Below, piece by piece: positions 63,273 to 64,000 of a stretch of DNA of 64,000 nucleotides (position 1 is the stretch's first letter; the number at the start of each line of letters is the position of its first letter). The stretch comes from an uncultured Saprospiraceae bacterium (GTDB taxonomy: Bacteria; Bacteroidota; Bacteroidia; Chitinophagales; Saprospiraceae). The notes under the pieces are model-generated. The model was not told where the DNA came from and searched no databases. It saw only the letters and a list, made by a program, of their open reading frames with translations. The stretch is taken from assembly GCA_937926205.1 (NCBI GenBank), contig CALEYL010000072.1:186001-250000 (forward strand), read 5' to 3'. A program made the translations under genes and the position numbers.

Positions 63273-64000
63273 TTACTCGAACTTTGCTTCTGCATCGGGG
63301 ATATCTTTTTCTGCCAGCGTACCGGACTCTTCAACGGTTTCGCTTTCAGAGCCAGCAAGGGCTTCAGGGGGTGCTTCCCCTGCAGGAGCCAGGTCTGGTT
63401 TTGGAGCATCCTGATGGCTGTTAAAAAAACTGCGTTGAAAAAGCAAAATATACAGGACACCAACTGTAATGGCTGAATCGGCGAGGTTAAAAACCGGGCT
63501 GAAAAAAGTAAAAGAATCTCCTGACCAAAACGGCAGCCAATCGGGGAAATGGCCTTTCATGACGGGAAAATAAAGCATGTCTACCACCCTTCCATGTAAA
63601 AATCCGGCATATCCGCCTCCTTCAGGAAAAAGTTCAGCGACACCGGAGTGATAAGTCGATTCAGAAAAGATGAGTCCATAGAAAGCGCTGTCAATGATGT
63701 TTCCAACGGCGCCGGCCAGAATGCAGGCAAAGCTGAACAATAGCCCAAATGGCGCTTTATTCCTGATCAGGACGCGGAGGTAATACCCAAGAAAACCAAC
63801 TGCCAAAATGCGAAAGAGGCTCAGGGCCAGCTTCCCATATTCACCACCTAAAGAAAGTCCGAAAGCCATGCCATTGTTCTCAACGAAATGTATCTGCGCT
63901 TTTTCCGAGCCGAAGAGAAAGATGGAATCGCCTTGTACCATATTTGTCTTCACCCATATTTTCAAAACCTGATCTGCGATTAAAATCAGGATTATCAGGG
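63273..64000 (-). CDS. lspA: Prolipoprotein signal peptidase (5' end off the window)
   Basis: The frame continues to the right edge, so the true start is outside: the codons upstream of 63965 read LIIILIADQVLKIWVKTNM, which is typical of the LspA N-terminus. The two catalytic aspartates are in AGAVGNIIDSAFYG and VFNLADSAITVG, and the periplasmic loop motif HFVENNGMAFG is present. It cleaves the signal peptide of lipid-modified prolipoproteins in the inner membrane. The C-terminus has an acidic Glu/Pro-rich tail of ~50 residues (PKPDLAPAGEAPPEAL...), longer than in many LspA proteins. The phosphoesterase gene follows. Confidence 0.93.
   Translation of the reverse strand, partial: LIILILIADQVLKIWVKTNMVQGDSIFLFGSEKAQIHFVENNGMAFGLSLGGEYGKLALSLFRILAVGFLGYYLRVLIRNKAPFGLLFSFACILAGAVGNIIDSAFYGLIFSESTYHSGVAELFPEGGGYAGFLHGRVVDMLYFPVMKGHFPDWLPFWSGDSFTFFSPVFNLADSAITVGVLYILLFQRSFFNSHQDAPKPDLAPAGEAPPEALAGSESETVEESGTLAEKDIPDAEAKFE

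Overview
This window looks like chromosome of a gliding or adhesive member of the Bacteroidota, most probably class Saprospiria (relatives of Lewinella, Haliscomenobacter, Phaeodactylibacter). That placement is inference. It rests on type IX secretion (T9SS) cargo with type A and type B C-terminal sorting domains, a PorP/SprF protein paired with a giant adhesin, several TAnnTTTG (-7) promoter boxes, few Shine-Dalgarno sequences, DUF6427 and a BatD-family protein. No tRNA, rRNA or CRISPR array was seen. Both window edges cut genes: a CotH/beta-helix protein on the left and lspA on the right.

Layout. 1-6.2 kb: a minus-strand run of three exported proteins (two tandem beta-propeller paralogues, then a lamin-tail/CotH/beta-helix protein). 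6.5-8.4 kb: a small SnoaL-like protein, a 5'-truncated IS4-type transposase and a stray piece of RHS gene. 8.4-16.4 kb: a minus-strand polymorphic-toxin locus made of a pappalysin-like protein with a ruined zinc site, an RHS gene split by a frameshift with a PD-(D/E)XK nuclease tip, and a DUF6572-type candidate immunity protein. 16.8-18.5 kb: BatD-like protein. 19-26.9 kb: SprB-repeat adhesin, a lipoprotein and a BNR-propeller protein. 26.9-30 kb: UvrD-like helicase-nuclease. 30.1-33.8 kb: a small membrane peptide, GNAT acetyltransferase, HTH plus PLD-like protein, and a nucleoside phosphorylase fused to an effector-associated domain (a candidate conflict system). 34-40 kb: an accessory stretch with AT-rich gaps, carrying two copies of a convergent pair (short exported FN3-like protein facing a ~480-aa helical protein), followed by a small HTH protein. 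40.4-43.1 kb: polysaccharide deacetylase, gltX and a small acidic protein. 43.5-53.9 kb: giant adhesin, PorP/SprF, OmpA-family protein. 54-59.5 kb: clpB, dienelactone hydrolase lipoprotein, purQ, DUF6427. 59.6-61.6 kb: a third convergent short/helical pair. 62-64 kb: membrane metallophosphoesterase and lspA.

How the genes fit together. Most of the coding capacity is for cell-surface and exported proteins. The 43.5-53.9 kb block is a self-contained type B adhesin unit (adhesin, outer-membrane partner, peptidoglycan-anchored OmpA protein). The least ordinary material is the phosphorylase/PLD-like/GNAT cluster, the repeated convergent pairs with a conserved leader, the toxin locus with its frameshift and displaced tip, and the metalloprotease homologue that has lost its catalytic residues.
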